A stretch of 64,000 nucleotides of DNA from Desulforhabdus sp. TSK. Lineage in GTDB: Bacteria > Desulfobacterota > Syntrophobacteria > Syntrophobacterales > Syntrophobacteraceae. Both the position numbers and the translations under genes were made by a program. Below are positions 49,509-58,931 of this stretch, piece by piece. The notes under the pieces were generated by a model. It saw only the letters and a list, made by a program, of their open reading frames with translations. It had not been told where the DNA came from and made no database searches. Location: positions 1 through 64,000 of the forward strand of contig NZ_BQXM01000023.1 in the NCBI RefSeq assembly GCF_022836495.1, written 5' to 3'. The first letter of the stretch is position 1; the number at the start of each line of letters is the position of its first letter.

Positions 49509-50986
49509 GGCCGGTGCTCCGTCCCCTTCTGCCTTTCCGAGAGTGTGTCCAGGATCAGCGCTGCCTGGCGGTCTGCCGCTCCCGTCAACCGCTGGAGCGC
49601 CTCGCCGGCTTTGTCGCCGTGGGCTTTCAGTTCCTGCCGGTGCTGTATCCAGTAAGTCCACTGGTGCAGCAGATCCTCTGTGCTCCGGACCGGAAAGCTC
49701 CCTCCCAGGGAATGGAGGATATTATGTTCATCAATGACTTTTTGCAAGGAAGGACCGTAGAAAACCGGTTTTTTCCATGCCGCCGGCTCCAGGATGTTGT
49801 GGCCGCCAATGGGCTCGAGGGTTCCCCCGCAAAAAATGAGGTCGCCCAGGGAGTAGAGCTCGAACAAAATCCCAATGCGATCCACCAGCACGGCAGACGC
49901 GCGCCTCTTTTCCCGCCCCTTTTCGATGTCCGTGAGGAGCTGATGGGGGATCCCCTCCTTTTCCAGCCATTGGGCCATCTCCGGGATGCGATGGAGATGC
50001 CTGGGAGCGAAGATCCCCACGGTTTCGGGCTCCTGGCGGAGCAGTGACTGAAAAGCCTCGAGGATTCCGATGCATTCGGACCGGCGCAGGCTGCCGCCGA
50101 CCACCACGGGGAGGTGCTGGGGAATGTCGAGGAGCGTCCGCCAGGTGTCGGCGCTTCCCGGGCGAGCCCGGAGGGGCAGCCCGTCGTATTTGGAGCTTCC
50201 CAGGACGGCGACGCGCTCGGGAGGAGCGCCCAACTGAATGACGTTCTGCCGATCGGTTTCGGAGAGCATGGCGAGAAATCGAAATTGCTGAAAAACAGGG
50301 AGGAAGAGGGGTTTGAAGAGGGCGTAGCGCCGGGCGGAGCGCTGAGACAGGCGTCCATTGAGGAGCAGGGAAGGAATTTGTCTTTCTCTGAGTATTCTGA
50401 AGAGATTGGGCCAGAATTCACTTTCCATGGCCACGTAGAGGTCCGGATTCAGCGCCTGGAAAGCTTTGTTCAAGACTGCCGGAAGATCGAGGGGAAAAGG
50501 AAAGACGAAAACCTCCCGGGGGAGTTGGTCCATGGCGAAGCGAAATCCCTGGGGCGTTCCCGTCGTGAGGAAGAGGGCTGCCCGGGGAAGGCGGCGGCGA
50601 AGCGCATGGATCGTTGGGACGGCTCCCGCCACCTCGCCCACCGATACGGCATGGAACCAGATGCGCGGGCTTCCGGTTGTCATGGGCGGGTATTCATAAT
50701 GCCCCAGTCTTCCCCTCCAGAATAGAGTGTCTTCGGCGGTTCTATTTCGGAGGAAGGAAATCACTCCGTACCCGACGGTGCTCCAGACGGCGTTGTAAAT
50801 ATGCTCCAGGGTCTGCAAAGGCAGGTCTCTCGTGAACAGGCATCGGTCGATCGGTCTCCGAATGCCCGATTGAAAGGAATGGATGTAACTCGTCGTCATG
50901 GCTGTGCGCATCCAGGCCATTACCGGATGGCCACACTGAGAGCGTAAAGCATAAAAACAGTCCGGGTCAAGAGCCATCTCCTGCAA
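49505..50986 (-). CDS. waaA: 3-deoxy-D-manno-octulosonic acid (Kdo) transferase
   Basis: Up to 493 residues. WFHAVSVGEVAGAVPTIHAL and FLTTGTPQGFRFA with EFWPNLFRIL mark the N-terminal Rossmann half; GGTLEPIGGHNILEPAAWKK is the donor-site signature of WaaA. It adds Kdo to lipid IVA at the inner membrane. The start is uncertain: relatives begin near LEHIYNAVW, so a TTG near 50827 may be used. The ATGA overlap with larB suggests one transcript. Confidence 0.93.
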   Translation of the reverse strand: MQEMALDPDCFYALRSQCGHPVMAWMRTAMTTSYIHSFQSGIRRPIDRCLFTRDLPLQTLEHIYNAVWSTVGYGVISFLRNRTAEDTLFWRGRLGHYEYPPMTTGSPRIWFHAVSVGEVAGAVPTIHALRRRLPRAALFLTTGTPQGFRFAMDQLPREVFVFPFPLDLPAVLNKAFQALNPDLYVAMESEFWPNLFRILRERQIPSLLLNGRLSQRSARRYALFKPLFLPVFQQFRFLAMLSETDRQNVIQLGAPPERVAVLGSSKYDGLPLRARPGSADTWRTLLDIPQHLPVVVGGSLRRSECIGILEAFQSLLRQEPETVGIFAPRHLHRIPEMAQWLEKEGIPHQLLTDIEKGREKRRASAVLVDRIGILFELYSLGDLIFCGGTLEPIGGHNILEPAAWKKPVFYGPSLQKVIDEHNILHSLGGSFPVRSTEDLLHQWTYWIQHRQELKAHGDKAGEALQRLTGAADRQAALILDTLSERQKGTEHRP

Positions 50987-51352
50987 CGGAGGCTCTTACC
51001 TTCTCAAACCAGCCGGGGGGCGAACAAGGAACAAAAAAGCCGAGCGGGCAACCGCCGTATGGGTATAAAATCCTGTTGGTTTTTCTTCGTGATGTGGTTT
51101 ATACATAGGGGACCGTTGAGCAGTCCCTCTGCCATTTCGTCCGATCCTCATTTTCCAATGATTTGAATAGTTCCTGAAGATCTCTTTCATGCTGCCTCGA
51201 CGGGATGTGCCGACGCACGGAAAGCTCGTCCATCCTGATCGTCGGGTCGCGGCGGTTGTAAAGGGCTCTGATTGCTTCATTCAGTGTTTTGGTGTGTTGA
51301 ATTCAATGAAGGGTATGCGGCTAAGAGTCAAATTTCAAACTTAGGGCTGACT
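50987..51352. other. Intergenic region between divergent waaA and binding-protein genes
   Basis: 366 bp without a convincing gene. A minus-strand frame of 44 codons (51099-51233, MDELSVRRHIPSRQHERDLQ ...) looks protein-like but has no ribosome site. Promoters for both neighbours must lie here; TATAAA at 51064 is one candidate box. Confidence 0.45.
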
Positions 51353-52249
51353 ATGAGATTGAAAAAGAGCAATCACGTTTTTCCGGCCTTTTGGGCCGGG
51401 GCTCTCACCCTGTTTTTGGCACTTTCCATGGCTTCCGCTTTTGCTGGAGATCTTTCGGAAATCAAGGAACGGGGAGTCCTGCGGCACCTGGGGGTGGTCT
51501 ATTCCAACTTCGTGACCGGCAGTGGAGACGGCCTCGATGTGGAAATGGTCAGGCTCTTTGCCGAACATCTGGGAGTCAAATATGAATTTGTCGAAACCAC
51601 CTGGGTCGACGCGGTCTCGGATTTGATCGGAAAGAAGGTTGTTCCCAGGGGGGACAACATAGAAATCTCCGGAGACGCCCCTACCAGGGGAGACATCATT
51701 GGAACGGGGTTCACTATTCTCCCCTGGCGGGAGAAGATCGTGGAGTTCTCCGTTGAAAGTTTTCCCACTCAGATCTGGCTCGTCACACGGGTCGATTCCC
51801 CTCTGGTTCCCATTCAGCCGAGCGGCGACATGGAAAAGGATATCAGTGCGGTGAAAAGGCAGCTGGTGAACCAGAGCGTTCTGGGGGTCGAGAGGACCTG
51901 CCTGGATCCCAACCTGTACGGCCTCAAGGAGGCGGGCGCCTCCACCATCCAGTTCACCATGACCCTGAATGCTCTTGTCCCCGCCGTCATCAACGGAGAT
52001 GCTCAAACCACGATCCTGGAAGTTCCCGACGCACTGGACGCTCTGCAAAAATGGCCGGGAAAGATCAAGGTCATTGGCCCGTTGTCTCCCATGCAGAGCA
52101 TGGCCTATGCTTTCCGAAAAAATTCGCCCGAACTGCGCGACTCCTTCAACGCCTTCCTGCAACAATGCAAAAAGGATGGGAGGTATTCCAGTCTGGTGAA
52201 GAAGTACTACCCTCTTGTATTCAACTATTACCCTGATTTTTTTCAATGA
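51353..52249 (+). CDS. Periplasmic solute-binding protein (SBP_bac_3-like), first copy
   Basis: 298 residues with a signal peptide at 1-31 (ending SMASAFAGD). The mature part begins EIKERGVLRHLGVVYSNFVT, and continues GDGLDVEMVRLFAEHLGVKY and WREKIVEFSVESFPTQIWLV, like amino-acid-binding periplasmic proteins. About half of its residues match the gene at 54669. With the kinase gene 46 bp downstream it may sense a ligand rather than serve a transporter, as no permease is present. Confidence 0.85.
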   Translation: MRLKKSNHVFPAFWAGALTLFLALSMASAFAGDLSEIKERGVLRHLGVVYSNFVTGSGDGLDVEMVRLFAEHLGVKYEFVETTWVDAVSDLIGKKVVPRGDNIEISGDAPTRGDIIGTGFTILPWREKIVEFSVESFPTQIWLVTRVDSPLVPIQPSGDMEKDISAVKRQLVNQSVLGVERTCLDPNLYGLKEAGASTIQFTMTLNALVPAVINGDAQTTILEVPDALDALQKWPGKIKVIGPLSPMQSMAYAFRKNSPELRDSFNAFLQQCKKDGRYSSLVKKYYPLVFNYYPDFFQ

Positions 52250-52295
52250 GCCCGCGTTGATGATGCGGAAGCACCGTTGTTGACCGTCATGACCC

Positions 52296-54572
52296 ATGCA
52301 GGTCAGGCAAATGATTTTTCGTAAAAAAGAAAGTCTGGCTGCTCTTTTTGCGGGCGTAGTCCTGGTGGGCTACATCGGTTTTTTACTGGTTGCCAACTAT
52401 CTTTCGCAGGTAGAGCTTCGCAAGTCCGCCGTGGAACGTCTGATCGAAGATATGAAGAGTCGTGCCGCGGCTGTGAGCTATTTTGCTTCCGAGAGGATCA
52501 ACGATTTGAAGGAACTGGCTGCCGGTAAGGAGCTGGCGTTTTTTTTCGCAAACAAAGCGTTGGGCATGTCCATGCAATATGGGTTGTCTTCCAATCTACA
52601 GGATATCGCCAGCAGCTTCGACCGCCTCATCAGCGAGAAGAAGCTTGGCACGGATCCCATTTATGACCGCATCGATTTCATCAGCACCATCGATGACCTG
52701 CACGTGAAGCGGACGACCGATCGCGGCCCCCTGGTCATGGAAAATGGGCTCCAGGAATTTCTCTTTGCCAATCATTCCGGTGTCGGCATCAAGGTGCACA
52801 GCCTCATGGGCAGGTCCACCATGACCTTCTCCCTGCCTTATGTATACAAGGACGCGCTCGTTGGGCATATTGTGACGTGGGTGGGGACGGACGTCATCTA
52901 CAGGCATCTCATCCAGGTGGGGGGAGTCTCCCTCAAAAAGGTCATCTACATTGGATACGAAGGCGGCTACTTACCGCTCCCCGCGGGTGTGGAGGATTTT
53001 GTCAGGGTGTCGTCGCTGCCCCCTCCTTCCGAGGTCTTGCCGCGCGATCTTTACCCTTTCGTTGGAATGACACAGGACGACCACCGCAGCGATTTTCTGG
53101 CTCTTCGGATACCGGTTGAAAATACGCCTTTTTTCCTCCTGGCAGTGATGCCCCACAGTGAGGTTTTCGGACGAACGAGCCTCTGGCGCCTTTTTCTCCT
53201 GTTGGGTGCGCTGTCCCTCGTCGTTTTGTTCAGTATTCTCGCCCTGCTGTACATCAAGGACCAAAACCTCATCCTTCGGATTCGCCTTGATGAGTCCAAC
53301 AGCAGGCAGGGGGAGATCGCCAGGAAAAACCTGCAGCTCCAGCAGGAAATTTTGGATCGTCACGCCGTGGAAAAGGCTCTGCGTGCCTCCGAAAAGAAAT
53401 ATCGCGAGCTGCATGAGAGCATGAGAGACGGCTATATCTGTACCAACAGTGAAGGAAAAATCATCGAGTACAACCCGGCCTTCCGTGAAATGCTGGGCTT
53501 CTCTGAAGAGGAAATGGCTTCCTGGGTCTACGACACCTGGACTCTGAAGGAATGGAGGGACCTGGAAGGCCGGATTGTTCAGCAGCAGGTATTGGCGCGG
53601 GGCTACAGCGACCTCTACGAAAAGGAATACCGGCGGAGGGACGGAGCCATTTTCCCTGCAGAGCTGAGGACATACTGCCTGACCGACGGGGGCGGAAAGG
53701 TGGTCGGAACCTGGTCCATCGTGAGGGACATCAGCGATCGGAAGCAGGCGGAGCGGGAGCTGCAGCGGGCCAAGGATGCTGCCGAGAGCGCCAATCGCGC
53801 CAAGAGCCAGTTTCTGGCCAACATGAGCCATGAGCTGAGAACCCCTCTGAACCATATCATCGGCTTTACGGAACTGGTTCTCTATAAGCATTTCGGGGAT
53901 TTGAACGCGACACAGGAGGAGTATCTGAACGATTCCCTCCAGAGCAGCCTCCATCTGCTGGCACTGATCAACGATATCCTGGATATTTCCAAGGTTGAGG
54001 CCGGCAAAGTGGATCTGAACCTGTCCGATGTCCATCTGAAGAAGCTCCTGGAAAACAGTTTGAATATGATCAAGGAAACGGTTGTGACCCACAGGATTCA
54101 GGTGACGACAGACCTGCAGGGGCTGCCGGAAATTCTGCGTGTCGACGAGCGAAAGCTCAAACAGGTCCTTTACAATCTGCTTTCCAATGCAGCGAAATTC
54201 ACACCGGACGGGGGGAGCATTGCTCTGGCGGCTCGACCCGTTGCCCTGGAAAGAGGCTTCGTGATGACGGGTGACGGCAGAAAGATCGAGCTCCCTGTGG
54301 AAGCCATACCGTCGGATGGAGCTCCGGCCGCATTCATTGAAATCATCATCCAGGACACGGGAATCGGGTTGCGTGAAAGCGACCTGGACCGAATCTTTGA
54401 GCCCTTTACACAGGTGGAAAGCTCCTCCACGCGAAAATACCAGGGAACCGGCCTGGGGCTTTCATTGAGCAAGAATCTCGTTGAACTTCACAGGGGAAGA
54501 ATCTGGGCCGAAAGCGAAGGAGCCGATAAGGGGGCTGCCTTTCATATTCTTCTTCCTCTTTGCACTGGATGA
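52296..54572 (+). CDS. PAS-domain sensor histidine kinase
   Basis: 758 residues. Transmembrane helix about 12-34, a periplasmic sensor region to about 295, second helix about 297-317, coiled linker, PAS domain with PAC-like tail (about 365-485), HisKA with the phospho-acceptor His512 in MSHELRTPLNHIIGF, and the HATPase_c domain (LYNLLSNAAKFTPDG, DTGIGLRESDLDRIFEPF, GTGLGLSLSKNLVELH). No receiver domain and no regulator gene next door. An in-frame ATG at 52311 is an alternative start. Confidence 0.93.
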   Translation: MQVRQMIFRKKESLAALFAGVVLVGYIGFLLVANYLSQVELRKSAVERLIEDMKSRAAAVSYFASERINDLKELAAGKELAFFFANKALGMSMQYGLSSNLQDIASSFDRLISEKKLGTDPIYDRIDFISTIDDLHVKRTTDRGPLVMENGLQEFLFANHSGVGIKVHSLMGRSTMTFSLPYVYKDALVGHIVTWVGTDVIYRHLIQVGGVSLKKVIYIGYEGGYLPLPAGVEDFVRVSSLPPPSEVLPRDLYPFVGMTQDDHRSDFLALRIPVENTPFFLLAVMPHSEVFGRTSLWRLFLLLGALSLVVLFSILALLYIKDQNLILRIRLDESNSRQGEIARKNLQLQQEILDRHAVEKALRASEKKYRELHESMRDGYICTNSEGKIIEYNPAFREMLGFSEEEMASWVYDTWTLKEWRDLEGRIVQQQVLARGYSDLYEKEYRRRDGAIFPAELRTYCLTDGGGKVVGTWSIVRDISDRKQAERELQRAKDAAESANRAKSQFLANMSHELRTPLNHIIGFTELVLYKHFGDLNATQEEYLNDSLQSSLHLLALINDILDISKVEAGKVDLNLSDVHLKKLLENSLNMIKETVVTHRIQVTTDLQGLPEILRVDERKLKQVLYNLLSNAAKFTPDGGSIALAARPVALERGFVMTGDGRKIELPVEAIPSDGAPAAFIEIIIQDTGIGLRESDLDRIFEPFTQVESSSTRKYQGTGLGLSLSKNLVELHRGRIWAESEGADKGAAFHILLPLCTG

Positions 54573-54668
54573 AAACGATTGTCGGCTCTTTTCGCATCCT
54601 CTGTCATGTTAATTGCATGGTAACAGGGATAAAGTAGAGCGGTGAGTAACGATAGATGGGGGGATAAA

Positions 54669-55619
54669 ATGAAAGACAAGCGAAAAACTCTATTTTCGTG
54701 GGTTGCACGATGTCTGGTGCTGGCAACGCTCGTTGCTTTTTCCGCTGAAATGGTGCGGGCGGGGGATTTGGACGAGCTCAAGCAGCGGGGAGTCCTCCGG
54801 CACCTTGGCGTCCGCTACGCCAATTTTGTAACGGGAAGCGGCGACGGCCTCGACGTCGAATTGATGAAGCTTTTTGCCGATCATCTGGGGGTCACCTATC
54901 AGTACGTGGAAACCACCTGGGAGAGGGCCATCGGGGATCTGACGGGAAAGCTCATCGAAGTGAAGGGAGAGGACGTCAAAATCAAGGGCGATACGGAAAT
55001 CAAGGGTGACATCATCGCCAACGGCTTGACCCTCCTGGCCTGGCGTGAAAAGATCCTGGAATTTTCCATCGCGACATTTCCGACGCAGGTGTGGCTGCTC
55101 ACGAGTGCCGACTCTCCAGCCAATCCCATCCAGCCATCCCAGGACATCGCTCAGGACATCGCCGCCACGAAAGCCCTCCTCACGGACTACAAGATTCCCG
55201 AAGTCATAGGAATAGCCAACACCTGTGTCGATCCCCGCCTCTATCAACTGGAGCCCACCGGCACGCGCATCCGCCTGGTGGATCTGAATTTGAACGAACT
55301 GGCTCCGGCTGTTATAAATGGTGTCTCGGGGGCGACGCTTCTGGATGTGCCGGACGCTCTCATGGCCCTGGAGAAGTGGACCGGCCGCATCAAAATCCTC
55401 GGGCCCATTTCCAAACCCCAGGTGATGGCCTGTGGATTCGCCAAAACGTCACCGGAGCTTCGAGCCGCATTCAACGCCTTTTTCGAAGAATGCAAACAGA
55501 AGGGAATCTATCGGGATCTGGTCAAAAAGTACTATCCCCTTGCCCTCACATACTTTCCGGAGTTTTTCGACGTGCGGGAGGCGGGAGCTGCCCGGGGATC
55601 ATCGAAATCCATGAACTGA
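54669..55619 (+). CDS. Periplasmic solute-binding protein (SBP_bac_3-like), second copy
   Basis: 316 residues with a signal peptide (FSAEMVRAGD end). Mature start LKQRGVLRHLGVRYANFVTG and conserved GDGLDVELMKLFADHLGV match the first copy almost word for word. The GTG-type extension to 54642 lacks a spaced ribosome site, whereas GGGGGATAAA precedes the ATG at 54669. The SBP-kinase-SBP order suggests that both proteins report to the kinase's periplasmic domain. Confidence 0.85.
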   Translation: MKDKRKTLFSWVARCLVLATLVAFSAEMVRAGDLDELKQRGVLRHLGVRYANFVTGSGDGLDVELMKLFADHLGVTYQYVETTWERAIGDLTGKLIEVKGEDVKIKGDTEIKGDIIANGLTLLAWREKILEFSIATFPTQVWLLTSADSPANPIQPSQDIAQDIAATKALLTDYKIPEVIGIANTCVDPRLYQLEPTGTRIRLVDLNLNELAPAVINGVSGATLLDVPDALMALEKWTGRIKILGPISKPQVMACGFAKTSPELRAAFNAFFEECKQKGIYRDLVKKYYPLALTYFPEFFDVREAGAARGSSKSMN

Positions 55620-55721
55620 CGGCAGGGATTTACGCCGACCGAGGGGGAAGGTACCGAATATCGCTTGGAGGGCTCCCTGACCGCACGTGCCATTTTTCAA
55701 CCTGAGAGGAAGGACGGAGAT

Positions 55722-56558
55722 TTGAACCATTTCATTGTCTACAGCTCGCCATCGGGTTCAACGCGCCATATAGCTGAAACAATATACAAAAGACTCCTTC
55801 AAGAGGGGTGCGCCGCCACCCTGTGGGATTTGGGGAAGGGAGCGGACCGTCAAAATATTGCTCAGTCCTTGAGGGAGGTGCACGAGCCTCTTTGCCTCTG
55901 GATCGGTTCCCCCGTCTATGTCGATCATGCCGTTCCTCCCGTGGAAGCCTTTCTGGATGATCTCCCTCCCCTGAAGGATGCGGCAGGTGTTCCCTTTGTG
56001 ACGTGGGGAGCTGTCAGCAGCGGAGTAGCCCTCCTGGAAATGGGGCGCAAAATGAGGGAAAAAGGCCTCGCGGTATTGGGAGGCGCGAAGATTGTCGCTC
56101 TGCATTCTTTCATGTGGAAATGCCGGAATCCCCTGGGAGCAGGGCGTCCGGCTCCGGAAGATGAAGAGGCCGTGGAGGCTCTCGTGGATAAAGTCCTGGC
56201 GAAGCTTTTGGCGGGCGATATGGCCCCCCTCTCGTTGAGTGTCCTCGACTACCTTCCCCCGGAGCGGAAAAAAGCGGCGGAGGGGAAGAGCATTTTACAG
56301 CTCAAGAAGCTGCATCCTGAATTCGCTTTCGATGCAAGCCGGTGTACCCAGTGCGGTGTGTGCCGGGAGGCCTGCCCGGCCGATGCCGTTTCCCTGGATC
56401 CCTATCCCCGGGTTTCTGACAGCTGCTTCCTTTGCGGGACCTGTGCACGGCTCTGCCCGGAGGATGCCGTTGTTCTGGATCTTTCTTCCCTGGAGGAGTA
56501 TCTCCCAGGCATGTCGAGAAAGAATGACGAAAAGCCCCTCACCGAGATTTTCTTTTGA
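55722..56558 (+). CDS. EFR1-type flavodoxin/ferredoxin protein
   Basis: 278 residues. A flavodoxin-like domain (FIVYSSPSGSTRHIAETIYK, IGSPVYVDHAVPPVEAF) is joined to two [4Fe-4S] motifs, CTQCGVCREACPADAV and CFLCGTCARLCPEDAV. EFR1 proteins are electron carriers of anaerobes with unknown partners. I start at the TTG at 55722 because AAGGACGGAG lies just before it and the flavodoxin begins there; the extension to 55665 has no support. Confidence 0.87.
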   Translation: MNHFIVYSSPSGSTRHIAETIYKRLLQEGCAATLWDLGKGADRQNIAQSLREVHEPLCLWIGSPVYVDHAVPPVEAFLDDLPPLKDAAGVPFVTWGAVSSGVALLEMGRKMREKGLAVLGGAKIVALHSFMWKCRNPLGAGRPAPEDEEAVEALVDKVLAKLLAGDMAPLSLSVLDYLPPERKKAAEGKSILQLKKLHPEFAFDASRCTQCGVCREACPADAVSLDPYPRVSDSCFLCGTCARLCPEDAVVLDLSSLEEYLPGMSRKNDEKPLTEIFF

Positions 56559-56648
56559 TCCTTTTGTATGTTAACTTATTAACATAATAGATCTTGTCAT
56601 GTTGCCGTGTGAGGCGAGTTTTCAAACGGCTCAGAGGAGTTGCCAAGG

Positions 56649-57140
56649 ATGATCCCACCCAGGGTTCATTTTTTGAAAATCTGCAGTGCGGCGTGTGCTT
56701 TGATTCTTGTTTGGAGTCTCCAGGGTTTTTGTCAGGCATCAGAGCACATCACGTTGAGTGACACAGTGTATGTTTCTGTTTATTCCAATATTTACTATGG
56801 AACGCGAGGGCGTCCCTTTCAGCTGGCGGCGACCCTCAGCATCCGCAACACAGACCCCAAATACCCCATCAGTATTGTCTCCGCTGAATATTATGATTCG
56901 GAGGGCAACAAGATTCGCGACTTTATGGAAAAGCCCCTGGAGCTCAAGCCTCTGGCTTCCACCTATTTTTATGTCAAAGAGGCGGATACACAGGGGGGCT
57001 CGGGAGCGAATTTTATCGTTCGATGGAATGCACGCCACAAGGTCAACCACCCCATCATTGAAACGGTGATGACAGGAGTGGAATCCGGGCAGGGCATTTC
57101 CTTCATCTGCCCGGGAGTGAGCATTACGGAGCACAAGTAA
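56649..57140 (+). CDS. DUF3124 domain exported protein
   Basis: 163 residues. An N-terminal hydrophobic segment (ICSAACALILVWSLQGFCQA) is a signal peptide or lipoprotein-like leader. YVSVYSNIYYGTRGRPFQLA and TLSIRNTDPKYPISIVSAEY with YFYVKEADTQGGSGANFIVR are the DUF3124 pattern, probably an immunoglobulin-like beta fold in the periplasm. GAGGAG lies nine bases upstream. Confidence 0.85.
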   Translation: MIPPRVHFLKICSAACALILVWSLQGFCQASEHITLSDTVYVSVYSNIYYGTRGRPFQLAATLSIRNTDPKYPISIVSAEYYDSEGNKIRDFMEKPLELKPLASTYFYVKEADTQGGSGANFIVRWNARHKVNHPIIETVMTGVESGQGISFICPGVSITEHK

Positions 57141-57181
57141 TACGTTCTATCCTCATCCGCCTCTATGGAAGGGAGAAGAAA

Positions 57182-57829
57182 ATGGCCTGGTTTGGTTTTA
57201 TTCTGCAGGGGTGTGGAAAGTTACTCTCCCGGCCGCTCACCGTCTCGAGTGCTTTCCACCGGATGGTTGCGGTTTTCTTGTTGGCGATGGCCGTCGGCTA
57301 TCCTTTACCCCTGACGGCAGAAGGCCGGGAAACTCAAAAAGGAGGGAAAACCATGGCTCTCACCATTACCTCACAGGCATTTTCCCAGAACGGCTCCATC
57401 CCGCGTCGTTGCACTTGTGATGGAGAGGACACGTCTCCACCGCTGGAATGGTCGGGGCTGCCTCAGGGAGCCAGGAGTTTGGTTTTGATTGTGGACGATC
57501 CGGACGCCCCGGATCCCAAGGCTCCGAAAATGACGTGGGTGCATTGGGTCCTCTACAATATCCCTCCCAGTGCAACGGGTCTGGTGGAGGGAGTGAAGGC
57601 CGAAGCCCTTCCTGAAGGGACAAAGGAGGGGCTCAACGACTGGAAACGGACAGGCTACGGCGGGCCCTGCCCTCCGGTAGGCCGCCACCGCTATTTCCAC
57701 AAGCTCTACGCGCTCGACACCGTGCTGGACGATCTCGGCAAGCCCACGAAAGCTCAGCTGGAAAAAGCGATGGCCGGACACGTCATCGCACAGAGTGAAC
57801 TAGTGGGAACCTATCAACGCTCGCGCTAG
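57182..57829 (+). CDS. YbhB/YbcL family (PEBP-like) protein
   Basis: 215 residues from 57182. Residues 1-48 include a hydrophobic leader (FHRMVAVFLLAMAVGYPLPL), then an internal MALTITSQAFSQNG at 57353 begins the PEBP domain (CDGEDTSPPLEWSGLP, VDDPDAP, MTWVHWVLYNIPP, YGGPCPPVGRHRYFHKLYAL). Both the first ATG (AAGGGAGAAGAAA) and the internal ATG (AAAAAGGAGGG) have strong ribosome sites, so exported and cytosolic forms may both be made. Confidence 0.9.
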   Translation: MAWFGFILQGCGKLLSRPLTVSSAFHRMVAVFLLAMAVGYPLPLTAEGRETQKGGKTMALTITSQAFSQNGSIPRRCTCDGEDTSPPLEWSGLPQGARSLVLIVDDPDAPDPKAPKMTWVHWVLYNIPPSATGLVEGVKAEALPEGTKEGLNDWKRTGYGGPCPPVGRHRYFHKLYALDTVLDDLGKPTKAQLEKAMAGHVIAQSELVGTYQRSR

Positions 57830-57928
57830 GACGGGCCGGGGAAAGTCCCCAGTTCATGGGACAGTGCCGTTCCTTCCTTGAGCGGGGGCAGGCAATATTG
57901 TTGACTCAATCGACTGGAGCGAACCTCA

Positions 57929-58120
57929 ATGGAATCTCAAGAGGAGCGAAAGGGGTCTTGCTCAGCCAAAAATACCGGGCTGGAGCTGTATTGCTACAAA
58001 TGCGGCAGGGAACTGCCGCTGCTGCACCCACATATCATGGTTGAAAGAACCGATGAAGACGAGAATCTCATCTGCGAGTGGTGCTATGAAGCATCCTGCA
58101 CGGCGAAAAAGCCGGAGTGA
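57929..58120 (+). CDS. Small zinc-ribbon-like protein
   Basis: 63 residues with CYKCGRELPLLHPHIM and LICEWCYEASC. Two CxxC pairs suggest a zinc knuckle. Start ATG with GGAGCG upstream is only moderate. Comparable small ribbon proteins are at 11145 and 11523. Function unknown. Confidence 0.55.
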   Translation: MESQEERKGSCSAKNTGLELYCYKCGRELPLLHPHIMVERTDEDENLICEWCYEASCTAKKPE

Positions 58121-58231
58121 AGGCCGGGCACCGTTCCCATCGCCATGAACGCGAAAGCACCCCAACGGAACGGTCCTATGCCTCCACGGGAGCCCTGATC
58201 GTCGAGCCGACCCCCTGTCCCTTTTCATAGA

Positions 58232-58855
58232 ATGCCGAACATGAGCGATGCGGTAGGTTTTTTCGTCAGTGTCTGGATCAAATTTTTCTTTCTGCTGACC
58301 CCCTTTTTTGCTCTGACCATGTTTCTCACCCTGACAACCGGCCAGGAGGCGGGGCTGAGAAGGCTCCTGGCGCTGCGTGTGACCGTGTCGGTGATCTTCG
58401 CCTGCTTTGCCCTTTATTTTTTTGGAAACAGCATCTTCCACATCTTCGGCATCACCCTGGACTCCTTCCGCATTGGCGCGGGAGGCCTCCTGTTCCTTTC
58501 AGCGGCCGACCTGGTGAGAAAGACATCTCCGTCGGCGGCGCCTTCTGCGGAGGAGCACAACGACATCGCCGTCGTTCCTCTGGCTGTGCCCATCATCGTG
58601 GGGCCGGCAACGACGGGTGCCCTCCTCGTCATGGGAGCGGAAACCCAGGACACGTTTCTAAAGGTTGTGGGATGTGGAGCACTCCTGGCCGCTGTCCTGT
58701 GCGTGGGATTGATGCTTTTCGTCGCACCGACCATCGAACGGGTACTGGGGCGCAAGGGGCTCAATATCCTGAGCAAGCTCACCGGACTGGTCCTCTCCGC
58801 CCTGGCCGCCCAGATCATGTTTACCGGAATTCGGAACGTCCTTTTAATCCATTAG
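58232..58855 (+). CDS. MarC/NAAT family membrane protein
   Basis: 207 residues with about six transmembrane helices. ALTMFLTLTTG near the start and AVVPLAVPIIVGPATTGALL are the MarC family motifs (the second as VPLAVPIIVGP). Some members are amino-acid exporters, others have no known substrate. An in-frame ATG at 58241 is an alternative start. Confidence 0.88.
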   Translation: MPNMSDAVGFFVSVWIKFFFLLTPFFALTMFLTLTTGQEAGLRRLLALRVTVSVIFACFALYFFGNSIFHIFGITLDSFRIGAGGLLFLSAADLVRKTSPSAAPSAEEHNDIAVVPLAVPIIVGPATTGALLVMGAETQDTFLKVVGCGALLAAVLCVGLMLFVAPTIERVLGRKGLNILSKLTGLVLSALAAQIMFTGIRNVLLIH

Positions 58856-58931
58856 GAACATTCGACTGCTCTTCATACGTGAGCGTTGTGGGCGTCAGGC
58901 AAGAAACGGGCATCCTTTCCGGCGCATCAGC

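Noticed and set aside
51099-51233. A 44-codon minus-strand frame with protein-like composition between waaA and the first SBP gene
   Set aside because: No ribosome site, no family, and it lies in a promoter region; not enough to call a gene.
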